From assembly GCF_014897315.1 (NCBI RefSeq), contig NZ_JABUYL010000022.1, positions 1 to 57,969 on the forward strand: a stretch of DNA of 57,969 nt, in the 5' to 3' direction. A model generated the notes under the pieces. That model saw nothing but the letters and a program-made list of their open reading frames with translations, searched no databases and was not told the DNA's origin. This document shows, one piece after another, positions 39,914 through 49,635 of this stretch. The position numbers were made by a program, and so were the translations under genes. The stretch comes from Proteus sp. FME41 (lineage in GTDB: Bacteria; Pseudomonadota; Gammaproteobacteria; Enterobacterales; Enterobacteriaceae). Each line of letters begins with the position of its first letter. Position 1 is the stretch's first letter.

Positions 39914-40873
39914 ATGATGAAAGCGGTTATCCCTGTTGCTGGATTAGGTACTCGTATGTTACCTGCAACGAAATCAATTCCTAAAGAAATGCTGCCAATT
40001 GTTGATCGCCCATTAATTCAATATATTGTTGAAGAGTGTGCTCAGGCAGGTGTTGAGGAAATTATTTTAGTCACTCACTCTTCTAAAAATTCAATAGCAG
40101 ATCACTTTGATACCAGCTTTGAATTAGAAAATATGCTTGAACAGCGTATTAAAAATAAATTATTAGAAGAAGTGCGCTCAATTTGTCCTGAAAATGTCAA
40201 AATTGTACAAATTCGTCAAGGTCACGCATTAGGTTTAGGCCATGCAATTTGCTGCGCTCGTCCTGTTATTGGCAATAATCCCTTTATTGTTTTACTTCCA
40301 GATGTTTTATTGAATGCACATTATTGTGATCCTAAACATGATAATTTATCAGCAATGATAAAACGTTTTGAAAAAACAGAACGTAGCCAAATTATGGTTG
40401 AGCCTGTGCCAATGAGCCAAGTACAACAATATGGTGTTGTTGATTGTGAAGGTGTTTTTTGTCCTCAAGGTAATTGGGCGCCTATTCGTCGTATCGTAGA
40501 AAAGCCCAACCCAGAAGATGCGCCTTCAAATCTTTCTGTTGTGGGTCGTTATGTTTTCTCTGAAACGATTTGGGAATTATTGGACGGACTACCTGCGGGT
40601 GTGGGTGGGGAAATCCAGTTAACCGACGCGATAGATTTATTACTGAAAAAAGAAGTCGCCGAAGCTTATACCTTAGTGGGTAAATCTCATGACTGTGGTA
40701 ATAAGTTAGGATATATGAAAGCCTTTGTTGAATATGGTTTACATAATTCGGCTTTAAAAGAAGAATTCGCTTCTTGGATGCAAGATTTTTGTGAAAAAAC
40801 ACTGTTACCCAAAACAGAGGTTGTAGAAGAAGACGAAATCAATGAAGAACAGAAGATAGTTGCTATCTTTTGA
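39914..40873 (+). CDS. galU: UTP--glucose-1-phosphate uridylyltransferase (GalU type)
   Basis: The enzyme makes UDP-glucose, the substrate of BcsA, from UTP and glucose-1-phosphate. The 319-residue protein has the catalytic [19 protein letters not shown] (about residues 10-28), the intact Arg being the GalU type rather than the inactive GalF type, LPDVLL, VEKP and [19 protein letters not shown]. Compared with E. coli GalU (302 residues) it has a C-terminal acidic tail of about 25 residues ([11 protein letters not shown]). Because galU normally sits elsewhere in enterobacterial chromosomes, this is probably a second, cellulose-dedicated copy; that inference needs the rest of the genome. Confidence 0.88.
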   Translation: MMKAVIPVAGLGTRMLPATKSIPKEMLPIVDRPLIQYIVEECAQAGVEEIILVTHSSKNSIADHFDTSFELENMLEQRIKNKLLEEVRSICPENVKIVQIRQGHALGLGHAICCARPVIGNNPFIVLLPDVLLNAHYCDPKHDNLSAMIKRFEKTERSQIMVEPVPMSQVQQYGVVDCEGVFCPQGNWAPIRRIVEKPNPEDAPSNLSVVGRYVFSETIWELLDGLPAGVGGEIQLTDAIDLLLKKEVAEAYTLVGKSHDCGNKLGYMKAFVEYGLHNSALKEEFASWMQDFCEKTLLPKTEVVEEDEINEEQKIVAIF

Positions 40874-40945
40874 GTTACCTTGAAATAACATGCAATATGC
40901 CGACCGAAATAAGATAGCGGTCGGCAATAGCAGGAGAGAAAGGCA

Positions 40946-41974
40946 ATGTCTTTTAAGCACTTATCTCGTTGTAATTACCTATTTTCCACTTTTTTTATTT
41001 TAGGTTTGTTGCTTATGATCTCACCAACGATACAAGCAGCAGAGACTCAAGCAGGCTGGCAGCAATTTAAAGAGCGCTATATCTCAGAAGATGGGCGTGT
41101 GATTGACAGCGCTAACCAAAATATCTCACACTCTGAAGGTCAAGGCTATGGCATGTTAATGGCTGTGATGAGTGATGATCATGAAACATTTAATAAGCTA
41201 TGGCGTTGGGCAGCAACCTCACTTTATCGAGGTGATTTAGGCCTGTTTAAATGGCGCTATGAACCAGAAAATAGCGAGCATACCCCTGATCCTAATAATG
41301 CAACTGATGGTGATATTTTAATTGCTTGGGCATTATTAAAAGCCGGTGAAAAATGGAATGATGAAAGTTATCTTTCAGCCTCTGACTCTATTCAACACGC
41401 TATTTTGGAACATACTTTAGTTAAAACAAAAAACTATACTGTATTATTGCCTGGTATTAATGGCTTTAAAACGCCAGAAGAAATTATTATTAATCCCTCT
41501 TATTTTATCTTTCCTGCGTGGAAAGACTTTTACCGTTTTAGTAAAGATATTCGGTGGAAAACATTAATCAGTGATAGCCAATCACTATTGAGAAATATGC
41601 ATTTTGGCGAGTATCAATTGCCCACAGATTGGGTAAGTTTGCGTATTGATGGAAAGATAGAACCCAGCGAAAAATGGCCAGCACGGTTTAGTTTTGATGC
41701 TATACGAATTCCACTTTATTTGGCGTGGGCACATGATGAATTAGCATTACAACCTTTTGTGCAATATTGGCAACAGTTCGATCGCTATAAAACGCCTGCG
41801 TGGATCAGCGTTGATGGCCAAGAGCGCGCGGAATATAACCTTACTCCCGGCATGATGGCGGTGAGAGATTTAACGATGAAAACACCGATTGAAGATGTTG
41901 ATTTAAGTAAAGATACGGATTATTACTCTTCAGCGTTACATTTATTAGCGGCATTTGCTCAGAATGGGCAATAA
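40946..41974 (+). CDS. bcsZ: Periplasmic endo-1,4-beta-glucanase BcsZ (GH8)
   Basis: The 342-residue precursor has a signal peptide (cleavage near residue 31, TIQAAE) and a glycoside hydrolase family 8 fold. The acid Glu lies in HSEGQGYGMLM (Glu64) and the base Asp in FSFDAIRIPLYLAW (Asp251). BcsZ trims glucan chains during synthesis and is needed for normal cellulose output. E. coli BcsZ is 368 residues. Last gene of the cellulose cluster; no clear terminator is seen behind it. Confidence 0.94.
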   Translation: MSFKHLSRCNYLFSTFFILGLLLMISPTIQAAETQAGWQQFKERYISEDGRVIDSANQNISHSEGQGYGMLMAVMSDDHETFNKLWRWAATSLYRGDLGLFKWRYEPENSEHTPDPNNATDGDILIAWALLKAGEKWNDESYLSASDSIQHAILEHTLVKTKNYTVLLPGINGFKTPEEIIINPSYFIFPAWKDFYRFSKDIRWKTLISDSQSLLRNMHFGEYQLPTDWVSLRIDGKIEPSEKWPARFSFDAIRIPLYLAWAHDELALQPFVQYWQQFDRYKTPAWISVDGQERAEYNLTPGMMAVRDLTMKTPIEDVDLSKDTDYYSSALHLLAAFAQNGQ

Positions 41975-42280
41975 GTGTTTTTAATTTAAAAGGTAGATAG
42001 CTTAAATTATCTTGAATTAAAAGGTGAGTTAGGTTATCTCTTTTTTTGTATCAATAATTATAAGAATAAAAAATATAACCCCATGAGTTTATGTCTATTG
42101 TTTAACGTATCATTTAATTTTACTAACGCTATTTGTTTACAATACTAACTTTTTTGAATAATAAATAAACTTTAAACTATGACCCAAGAATAAATTATCT
42201 AATAGTATTTATGATAAAGTTATCTCAACAACTTAATCGTATTATTAATATAATTTCTCATCAATAATCGGGGTGGATAA
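41975..42280. other. 306-bp AT-rich gap between bcsZ and the molbindin gene
   Basis: No gene is seen. The region holds T-rich stretches with only weak hairpins (for example around 42025-42050), and presumably the promoter of the following molbindin gene. GGGGTGG ends 4 bp before its start codon and could serve as its ribosome-binding site. Confidence 0.5.
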
Positions 42281-42716
42281 ATGAAAGTTTCAGCACGCAA
42301 TCAGTTAGTGGGTAAAGTTGTTGATATTATTGAAGGTGCCGTCAATAGCGAAGTCATTTTATCTTTAGCGCATGGTGAAAAACTGGCCACTATTATTACT
42401 AAAGAGAGTTGTGAAAGCTTAAAGCTTAAAAATTAAAAAAGATGGCGAAGCAATCGCGATTATTAAAGCGCCGTGGGTTGTTTTAGCGCTACCTGATTGT
42501 GGTTTAAATTTCTCCGCACGTAATCAGTTCGCAGGTAAAGTCATTCAAATCGTACAAGGTGCGGTGAATGCCACGGTTCATTTAGAAACAGCGAAAGGCT
42601 TAGAGTTGACTGCGGTGATCACAAATGAGAGCTTGCAAGAGATGAAGTTGGCAAAAGGCAGTGATGTTTTAGCACTAGTAAAAGCATCAAGTGTGATTGT
42701 TGCTACACGTAAATAG
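42281..42716 (+). pseudogene. Tandem-Mop molbindin (ModG-like), frameshifted by a 7-bp duplication
   Basis: The reading frame from 42281 stops at 42434-42436 after 51 residues (MKVSARNQLVGKVVDIIEGAVNSEV... ). The second half continues in the next frame from 42432 to 42716. The cause is visible: TTAAAAA occurs twice in tandem, at 42426-42432 and 42433-42439. Removing one copy restores ESLKLKKDGEAIAIIKAPWVV and a 142-residue protein of two Mop/TOBE domains, the length and layout of ModG. Such proteins bind molybdate in the cytoplasm. Both halves are otherwise intact, so the lesion is recent or reversible, or could be a sequencing error. The gene neighbours a molybdenum-dependent formate dehydrogenase locus. 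Confidence 0.85.
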
Positions 42717-42735
42717 TTATCCCATTCTGTTTGAT

Positions 42736-42768
42736 AAAAAGAGAGACTAGCGATTAGTCTCTCTTTTT
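42736..42768. terminator. Bidirectional terminator after the molbindin gene
   Basis: A perfect 14-bp stem (42736-42749 with 42755-42768) around a 5-nt loop starts with five A residues and ends with five T residues, so it can stop transcripts from both the molbindin gene and the convergent sulfatase-like gene. Confidence 0.85.
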
Positions 42769-42831
42769 ATTGATATTGATTGTGCTTTACAGATTGATCA
42801 TCCCGATTATCTTTTTGAAGGATAATAAAAA

Positions 42832-44481
42832 TTAATTATCTGCAACACCTGCGACTTTTAGTTTGTCATAGATGTAGTTCTTATAGCTGTTAATAAGTTT
42901 TTCATCTTCACAATCATTCAGCTTACCTTCACATAAGTGACGCATTTGAATATTGGCTTTATAGAAAGGCGATAATGGCAAACGAGCGCGTTCTAGTATC
43001 ATTCCGCCTAAAAAGCTAATGTCAGTTAACTCACCTGTTGAAAGGGGCGCACCTTGTGTTAGGTTATCTCTCAACGTGAATTGAGTAATATGTGCAGGGT
43101 TAGTAAACGGTGACTGATAATTTTTTAACTCAATATTAGGTTGATGATCACCAAAATAGAGAAACATTGTCGGTTTTTCTCTTGTGGCGACAAAATTAGA
43201 AAAATCTTTAATTGCTGGATCGCTGGTTATTATTTTTTCCATATAATGGCTAAATTTACCTGCAGCATTACTGTTATTTATCTGGCTTGTAATCTGGTAA
43301 TCATCTGTGTGTGATTCATCATAAGGGCCATGCTCATACATCGTTAATGAAAATATAAACAAGGGTTTATCTGTTCGCTTTTTAAGTACTTTTTCGATAT
43401 AACCGAGCATATCTTGTGTTGATATTTTCCACAGATTTTCTTCTAACTTTCCAGGATAACCTAGCTCTTGTGGCTGAATAATTTCATCAACACCCATCTG
43501 TTCATAAGCGTAGCCTGCATGATAAGCGCTACGATTGAAAGGGGTGAGTAAGACGGTGTAATAACCTTCAGCTTTGAGCTGGCGGAATAAACTCTCATTA
43601 AGGTTATCGACGACGAAATAGAATACTGAATTTTTACGCGCACCAAAATCGTCGGTATTTAATCCGGTTAGTACCGAAAATTCAGAAAGCCAAGTACCAC
43701 CACCAAAGGTTTGTACGCGTAAAGGACTTTGCGCACTGACGCCTTCATTTTTTTGAAACATAAATAAATCGGGTAATGCGATATCTTTATCGAACTGATA
43801 AATATTGGGATTAACCGTTGATTCTTGTAATAACACGATAATATCGGGTTTTATTTCAGTTTGTGTTTCTGGCAATACCGTTTTGTTCGCTTTTTCAAGG
43901 AAATAGTCTGCATTTTCTTTGAAATAAGGTGGACGATAGGTTGTTTGATAACCAGACATTATTAAATTAGTGACCGTATTTCGGCCTCCGGGGAGTGTTC
44001 CTTCCCATTCTGTTTGCCATTTTTCTACTGTAAAGTGAATCGTTGTGAATCCAACAAGCATTAAAAGTAAGCTGCTCACTCGTAATACAGGGCGTGATTT
44101 TTTGGAGAAACGCCAAGCAATGAACTGATTAACCACCAGCCATATCAGCATTGCAACCAATGCCACTGCAGCTCCCCAATAATGTCCTAATGTGCCTAAA
44201 TTTGAACTGTCAAAGACTAAGTCAAAGTCAGAAAACATCATTGGTTCTTTATAGTAATGAACTTTTAGTTGGTTAATAAACTTTGTTATTATGAAGAGTG
44301 TACCCGTGGTAATAACAGAAAATAAAACACGAGCTGATAAAAGAAAGAAAAGTGAAAAAAGAATAAAGTACGCACTAACAGAGAGAAGTGCCGTATAAAT
44401 AAGATTGGCTTTTTCAAAAATAATAAAGAGAGAGCCGATAAGAATAAGTGCAAGATAAACACTTCCTGAGAGTTTTTTCAT
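42832..44481 (-). CDS. LTA synthase-like sulfatase-fold membrane transferase
   Basis: The 549-residue protein has about five N-terminal membrane helices (residues about 1-160) and a large extracytoplasmic alkaline-phosphatase/sulfatase domain. The nucleophile region is DIIVLLQESTVNP, followed by FGGGTWLSEFSVLTGL, and the metal-binding FGDHQPN lies near residue 430. Related proteins transfer phosphoglycerol or phosphoethanolamine to envelope glycans (LtaS, OpgB, EptA relatives); the substrate here is unknown. The start at 44481 (MKKLSGS) is chosen because GGA lies 6 bp before it, while an upstream in-frame ATG at 44502 has no ribosome-binding site. Single-gene unit downstream of selB. Confidence 0.8.
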   Translation of the reverse strand: MKKLSGSVYLALILIGSLFIIFEKANLIYTALLSVSAYFILFSLFFLLSARVLFSVITTGTLFIITKFINQLKVHYYKEPMMFSDFDLVFDSSNLGTLGHYWGAAVALVAMLIWLVVNQFIAWRFSKKSRPVLRVSSLLLMLVGFTTIHFTVEKWQTEWEGTLPGGRNTVTNLIMSGYQTTYRPPYFKENADYFLEKANKTVLPETQTEIKPDIIVLLQESTVNPNIYQFDKDIALPDLFMFQKNEGVSAQSPLRVQTFGGGTWLSEFSVLTGLNTDDFGARKNSVFYFVVDNLNESLFRQLKAEGYYTVLLTPFNRSAYHAGYAYEQMGVDEIIQPQELGYPGKLEENLWKISTQDMLGYIEKVLKKRTDKPLFIFSLTMYEHGPYDESHTDDYQITSQINNSNAAGKFSHYMEKIITSDPAIKDFSNFVATREKPTMFLYFGDHQPNIELKNYQSPFTNPAHITQFTLRDNLTQGAPLSTGELTDISFLGGMILERARLPLSPFYKANIQMRHLCEGKLNDCEDEKLINSYKNYIYDKLKVAGVADN

Positions 44482-44550
44482 ATCTATTCCGAGTATAGCC
44501 ATAAAGAATGAGGGCTTATTTTTACAAATATTGTAATGATAACCTTAAAT

Positions 44551-44573
44551 AGGCTGAATAAGGTAATCAGCCT
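44551..44573 (-). terminator. Possible terminator after selB
   Basis: AGGCTGA (44551-44557) pairs with TCAGCCT (44567-44573). The trailing T run on the minus strand is short, so this is a modest candidate. Confidence 0.35.
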
Positions 44574-44589
44574 AAGTGAAATTCTTTAT

Positions 44590-46446
44590 TTAGAATAGTC
44601 CTTTATCTCGTAAAATATGAAGATCTTTTTTGCGGCGTGTAAATCCAGTACGGTCAAAATACTCGAGAATTTGGACTGCTAATTTACGCCCTACAGATAA
44701 TTCATCCCGAAAATCCGCTGCGGTAACACTGCCATTACTCTCATTATATTTCACAATAATGGAGGCAAATTTTTCTATAGATGTATGGGTATAGTAGCGA
44801 TCAGCAATAATTGGGATAATTAAACCTAACTGTGCGGCTTTGCGTAATAATGAGCGAATTTCTTTTTCATCATTTTTCATTTCATTGGCAAGATCACGTA
44901 CCCACCAAGGTTCAGATTGCTCAAAGTAGGTTTTAGCATTTTGCCATAACGCCGCTTGTTCAGGCGAAAAATCCAGACCATGAGTAGGAAGATGAAGCCA
45001 ACCACGGCTCTGACTAATAGCACCTTCTTTGCGTAATTGATCAATTAAGTGATATACCAATTCATCTTGATATGTCGGCAGTGCCATTCGTTTTAAACGA
45101 GAGCGACCCACACCCATTTGATCATTATGCTGTTGATGATATTCATCAAGTGTATTTAGTAGCTTTTGTTTGGCGTTATCTGCATTTTCTTTTGAGAGCA
45201 CGACTCCTGCAATAGAAATCAATTTACATGTATCTAATAGCTGATTAAGTGCAGGTTGGGTTAATTGTTGAGCCCAAGAAAATTGCGCTAATGATAATTC
45301 ACCTTTGGGTAAACAAAGCGCTAAATTGTCACTGACACTGTCTGCTTTATCAAGCTCATTCAACCAAGCTAAAAACTCACTTTGTCGTTTACCTCGGCGG
45401 GGAGAATGTAAATGTAAGACTTTTGCAGCGGCTAATGTGCGTTGAGCACCAATATCACGTAAAATAAGTCTGTCGTTATCCACCAGCCAAAGAGGTTCAT
45501 CAAGAATAAGCTCTGCTAATTGAGGGATTGCATGGGCTTCATTTAATAGCGCAACACGGCCTGTAATATGGCGAGTACCGTGGTGAATATGGACGGGTTG
45601 CCAATGCTTTAAAGGCTCATCTGCGATTAATCTGACTAAGACTTTATGAGATTGATAGTGAGGTGTTTGAGAAAGCAACCAATCGCCACGAGAGACGTTT
45701 TCTTTACTGACATCCCCTGTGATATTAATGGCGATACGATGACCTGCTCCCGCGCTCTCTACAGGCTGATTCTGTGCATGCAGTGCTCTTATTCTTACGG
45801 GTTTATCAGCCCCTGTTAGCCAAAAGGTATCACCAACAGAAATTTGCCCCGCAAGAGCCGTCCCCGTGACAACTAAACCCGCACCTTTAATACTAAAAAC
45901 ACGGTCTATTGCTAAGCGAAAACGTTTATGCCATTGAGGGTGTTGTTGCTGATGCAGATCAACCAGATAGTGACGAAGCGCTGGAATGCCTTCCCCAGAA
46001 GGGGCTGAAGTGACAAAAAAATCAGATTTTTGCCAGCCTAAATTGGCTAATACATCGGTTGTTTGTGAACGAACTTCTTCAATACGTTCTGGTGTGACTC
46101 GGTCAGCTTTGGTGAGAATAACGGTAACTTGAGGACAGCCAGCAAGACGTAAAATAGAAATATGTTCAATGGTTTGTGCCATAACACCATCGTCACACGC
46201 TACAATTAATAGCGCATGAGAGATCCCACCGACACCTGCGAGCATATTTGAAAGAAATTTCTCATGGCCAGGGACATCGACAAAGCCAATTGAAGTTCCG
46301 TCCTCTTGACGCCAATAGGCATAACCTAAATCAATGGTCATGCCTCGTTTTTTCTCTTCAGGTAAATGAGTGGTATCTACCCCTGTGATGGCCTGTATAA
46401 GTGTGGTTTTTCCGTGGTCTACGTGACCTGCTGTTGCAAAAATCAT
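44590..46446 (-). CDS. selB: Selenocysteine-specific elongation factor SelB
   Basis: SelB brings selenocysteyl-tRNA to UGA codons that carry a downstream SECIS hairpin. The 618-residue protein has an EF-Tu-like GTPase domain with GHVDHGKTTL (about residues 7-16) and DVPGHEKF (about 57-64), beta-barrel domains, and four C-terminal winged-helix modules that bind the SECIS RNA. E. coli SelB is 614 residues. It starts 2 bp after the selA stop, so the two are coupled. Its client fdoG is in the same gene array. Confidence 0.95.
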   Translation of the reverse strand: MIFATAGHVDHGKTTLIQAITGVDTTHLPEEKKRGMTIDLGYAYWRQEDGTSIGFVDVPGHEKFLSNMLAGVGGISHALLIVACDDGVMAQTIEHISILRLAGCPQVTVILTKADRVTPERIEEVRSQTTDVLANLGWQKSDFFVTSAPSGEGIPALRHYLVDLHQQQHPQWHKRFRLAIDRVFSIKGAGLVVTGTALAGQISVGDTFWLTGADKPVRIRALHAQNQPVESAGAGHRIAINITGDVSKENVSRGDWLLSQTPHYQSHKVLVRLIADEPLKHWQPVHIHHGTRHITGRVALLNEAHAIPQLAELILDEPLWLVDNDRLILRDIGAQRTLAAAKVLHLHSPRRGKRQSEFLAWLNELDKADSVSDNLALCLPKGELSLAQFSWAQQLTQPALNQLLDTCKLISIAGVVLSKENADNAKQKLLNTLDEYHQQHNDQMGVGRSRLKRMALPTYQDELVYHLIDQLRKEGAISQSRGWLHLPTHGLDFSPEQAALWQNAKTYFEQSEPWWVRDLANEMKNDEKEIRSLLRKAAQLGLIIPIIADRYYTHTSIEKFASIIVKYNESNGSVTAADFRDELSVGRKLAVQILEYFDRTGFTRRKKDLHILRDKGLF

Positions 46447-46448
46447 AG

Positions 46449-47834
46449 TTAAAGTGCCTGTATTAATGCATTTTCATCCTCAAGACAGCGCAGATCAAGC
46501 CACAGGCGACCTTCAGTAATTCGACCTATGATGGGCTTTTCTAATTGACGCCAATGGGTTGCTAACGCATCTAATTGGCTACCTTTTCCATCTTTGGGCT
46601 CAAAGGTGAGTGCTGCACTTGGTAAACTTTCAATAGGTAACGAACCACTGCCTATTTGAGAAGCACATGAGGAAATCGTGATATGGTAATTTTCCCCATA
46701 ATATGCCTGAAAATGAGGTAATAACCGTTGCGCCATATCATTAATTTCTGTTTGTGTCCGAGTTAACAAACGTAATGTCGGAATTTCAACAGCCATTTTT
46801 TCAGGTTGCTGATATAGGCGTAACGTGGCACCTAACGCGGCTAATGTCATTTTATCAACACGCAAAGCACGCTTGAGCGGATGGCGCTGAATAGCCTCAA
46901 TCCACTCTTTTTTTCCTAAAATAATTCCTGCTTGGGGGCCACCTAATAGCTTGTCACCCGAAAAGGTGACAAGGTCGATACCTTGTTGCAGATAATCATG
47001 GGGCATCGGTTCAGATGGTAAGCCTAATGCAGCTAAATTTGTCATTGAACCGCTACCTAAATCGATAGCGGTAGGCAAGTTCATCTCTTTACCTAAAGCT
47101 GCTAGCTCGTCACCTTCAACTTCAGCTGTAAAGCCTTGAATACAATAGTTACTGGTATGCACTTTCATCAGTAAACCTGTATTTTCATTAATGGCGTTAC
47201 GATAGTCTTTAAGGTGAGTACGGTTGGTTGTTCCCACTTCTTTGAGTGTACAACCTGCTTGTGTCATCACATCGGGGATACGAAAAGCACCGCCAATTTC
47301 GACTAATTCACCCCGAGAAACAACGACTTCTTTATGGGGAGCAACAGTAGCGAGCATTAATAAAACTGCGGCGGCATTGTTATTAACAATACAGGCATCT
47401 TCAGCACCGGTTAATTCACATAACAGATCGGCGATAGCGCGATCACGGTGTCCTCTTGAAGCACCATCGAGAGAGTATTCTAAGGTCGCTGGAGAGCGCA
47501 TCACTTGACTCACTGCTTCAATGGCGGATTCTGCCATTAATGCACGCCCTAGATTAGTGTGTAAAACAGTACCCGTTAAATTGAAAACCGGTTTAATAGA
47601 GGATTTTTGTTGTAAGGTAATACGATTTTTTAATTCATTAACCCAATTACTGTGCCAGTGTGGCAAGTTATTGTCTTGGCGAATAATGACACGCGCTTCT
47701 TCTTGTAACGTTCGTAAATGCTCAGCAATAAATGTCTGACCATAAGAAGCAACCAGTGCTTGAATGTCTGCTTGATGCAGTAATTTATCAATAGACGGCA
47801 GTTGACTGTAAAGTGAGCGCGTATCATTTGTCAT
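46449..47834 (-). CDS. selA: L-seryl-tRNA(Sec) selenium transferase SelA
   Basis: SelA converts seryl-tRNA(Sec) to selenocysteyl-tRNA(Sec) with selenophosphate, using pyridoxal phosphate. The 461-residue protein has an N-terminal tRNA-binding part and a fold-type I aminotransferase core with the PLP lysine in [14 protein letters not shown] (about residue 295). E. coli SelA is 463 residues. It is 15 bp from fdhE upstream and 2 bp from selB downstream. selC and selD are not in this window. Confidence 0.95.
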   Translation of the reverse strand: MTNDTRSLYSQLPSIDKLLHQADIQALVASYGQTFIAEHLRTLQEEARVIIRQDNNLPHWHSNWVNELKNRITLQQKSSIKPVFNLTGTVLHTNLGRALMAESAIEAVSQVMRSPATLEYSLDGASRGHRDRAIADLLCELTGAEDACIVNNNAAAVLLMLATVAPHKEVVVSRGELVEIGGAFRIPDVMTQAGCTLKEVGTTNRTHLKDYRNAINENTGLLMKVHTSNYCIQGFTAEVEGDELAALGKEMNLPTAIDLGSGSMTNLAALGLPSEPMPHDYLQQGIDLVTFSGDKLLGGPQAGIILGKKEWIEAIQRHPLKRALRVDKMTLAALGATLRLYQQPEKMAVEIPTLRLLTRTQTEINDMAQRLLPHFQAYYGENYHITISSCASQIGSGSLPIESLPSAALTFEPKDGKGSQLDALATHWRQLEKPIIGRITEGRLWLDLRCLEDENALIQAL

Positions 47835-47849
47835 GCTAGTACCTAATTA

Positions 47850-48770
47850 TTATTCATTTGGGAACAGGAATGGGTTAATGCTACTACGAGCAAAGCCTTC
47901 TTCTTCCATTTTTGCATCAAGAACAATAGAGGCTAAATCATCTGCAACAGCATCCACATTGGCATCTTTTTCTTGATATAAAATTTTCAGATAACTTCCA
48001 CAGTCACCACAGCTTTCTGCTTTAACCGGGGTATTCTCACTGTCTAATGACCAGTAATTTAATTTACCTGTTAGTTCACAGTTGGTGCACTTAATGCGCA
48101 CAACATGCCACTCGGTTTCACATAAATTACAGTGTAAGTAGCGTAAGCCTTGTGTTGTGCCGATTTGTACCATGCTTGTCACAGGCATACTGTTACAAAC
48201 TGGGCAAAATTGACGATTTTCACCATATTCTGTTTTTGCTTTACCGGGAATATTGGCAGCTAATTGTGCCCAGTAAAGAGATAAAGCAGCCCAAATAAAG
48301 ACCGATTTATCAGCTGAGACTTTTGAATATTCATCATTAAGTAATGCCGTTGCCATCTCTTCTAATTCAGTTTCAGACGCTTTAGCGAGGTTTTCTAAAG
48401 TGATAGTGGCACTTTCAGGCACGACTGGGCGTAATTCAGCAATAATCGATGCTAATAAGGCATGCCAATGTTGACTGCGTTTGAATGTTTTTCTATCTAA
48501 AGGTGCAATACCCGCTTGCTGTGTCAGTAAAGGAGCAAGATCAATGACTAATGGATTGTCATGGAGTGCTTTTTCTTGTGCTTTGGCTATTTCGGCCGCA
48601 AATTCAAGGTAATCAGCAAAAGGATTATCTTTTGCTAGTGTTTCAAAGCGTTCAGCGCGACGTTGGTAGAGATTTTTCAGATTAGGAAATAATACGGGTG
48701 GAATAAAGCTAATGCCTTTCTCTGACTGCTCTTTACCTAATTGCTCTTTAGGAACGATGCGAATACTCAT
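47850..48770 (-). CDS. fdhE: Formate dehydrogenase formation protein FdhE
   Basis: FdhE binds respiratory formate dehydrogenases and is needed for their activity and Tat-dependent assembly. The 306-residue cytoplasmic protein has the four Cys-x-x-Cys pairs: [22 protein letters not shown] and CGDCGSYL (about residues 185-265), the iron-rubredoxin-like sites of the family. E. coli FdhE is 309 residues. It follows fdoGHI, as in E. coli, but a terminator hairpin at 48925-48955 separates it from fdoI, so selA and selB may share a separate transcript with it. Confidence 0.94.
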   Translation of the reverse strand: MSIRIVPKEQLGKEQSEKGISFIPPVLFPNLKNLYQRRAERFETLAKDNPFADYLEFAAEIAKAQEKALHDNPLVIDLAPLLTQQAGIAPLDRKTFKRSQHWHALLASIIAELRPVVPESATITLENLAKASETELEEMATALLNDEYSKVSADKSVFIWAALSLYWAQLAANIPGKAKTEYGENRQFCPVCNSMPVTSMVQIGTTQGLRYLHCNLCETEWHVVRIKCTNCELTGKLNYWSLDSENTPVKAESCGDCGSYLKILYQEKDANVDAVADDLASIVLDAKMEEEGFARSSINPFLFPNE

Positions 48771-48921
48771 AACGTTCTATCTTCCTATTATCATTAATTT
48801 TATAGTGAATACCCACAGGGTTTGGCTTCAGAATAAATCAAAAGCTAATGTGAAGCCATGACAGTGGGTAATAATAGCGTGATTTTATTGTTTTTTTACG
48901 TCTTAAAAACGGGCGTAAATT

Positions 48922-48955
48922 GAATAAAAAACGGAGGCTAATCAAGCCTCCGTTT
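48922..48955 (-). terminator. Terminator between fdoI and fdhE
   Basis: AAACGGAGGC (48929-48938) pairs perfectly with GCCTCCGTTT (48946-48955); on the minus strand the stem is followed by six T residues (48925-48930). It lies about 25 bp past the fdoI stop. Confidence 0.85.
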
Positions 48956-48978
48956 GTTCAGAAATAGGCGTTATGCTT

Positions 48979-49635
48979 TTATTTCTGTGACTTCTTTTCG
49001 GCTTCTTTTTTCTCTTCTTCGAGAATTTCACGATACCAACGAGGGTGATGCTTTTTAGCCCAACCTCGAGTGACCCAGCCTTCAATCATGCTACGAATAG
49101 ACCCTTTCACCCAGAACGCCGCATAAGCATGAACAAATACGGTGATTATCAGTAAGATGGCTGATAATGAGTGAACTAATAAGGCAATTCGAATCACTGG
49201 GATCGAGAAATACTCTGCAAAATAAGGACGCCAAATAATAACGCCACTTATTGTCAGTAAAACAAGGCTGATACTTAACATCCAGTAAATGCCTTTCTGA
49301 CCTAAGTTATAGTGGCCGATATCACCCGCTTCTTCATTTTGCAGGACTTTATGAATATTCTTAGCCCAAACTAAATCGTCTTTATCGATAAAGTTATATT
49401 TCAAATATCTAAAGAACATAAAGATAAAGAGAATAACCATCGCACTTCCCACGAATGGGTGTAACAGACGCGATAACTCAGGCGTACCGAGGATGTTCAT
49501 AAACCAGTTTAGTGATGGGAAAAAGAACCCCAACCCACTGATTGTTGTGAATAAGAACACTATCGCGACTAACCAATGGTTAATACGCTCTGACGCGGTG
49601 TGACGAAGGATTTTATTACCTTTCTTCTTCATCAT
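48979..49635 (-). CDS. fdoI: Formate dehydrogenase cytochrome b556 subunit (gamma)
   Basis: The 218-residue inner-membrane subunit has four transmembrane helices and conserved haem-ligand histidines (RINHWLV near residue 19, [25 protein letters not shown]). It transfers electrons from the beta subunit to menaquinone or ubiquinone. E. coli FdoI is 211 and FdnI 217 residues. Its ATG overlaps the fdoH stop (ATGA), and it ends in a charged Glu/Lys tail. Assigned to the Fdo type because fdhE follows. Confidence 0.92.
   Translation of the reverse strand: MMKKKGNKILRHTASERINHWLVAIVFLFTTISGLGFFFPSLNWFMNILGTPELSRLLHPFVGSAMVILFIFMFFRYLKYNFIDKDDLVWAKNIHKVLQNEEAGDIGHYNLGQKGIYWMLSISLVLLTISGVIIWRPYFAEYFSIPVIRIALLVHSLSAILLIITVFVHAYAAFWVKGSIRSMIEGWVTRGWAKKHHPRWYREILEEEKKEAEKKSQK

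Noticed and set aside
42281-42436. A stand-alone 51-residue single-Mop protein
   Set aside because: The frame ends inside the conserved LKLK region because of the 7-bp duplication, and the rest of the domain continues in the next frame.
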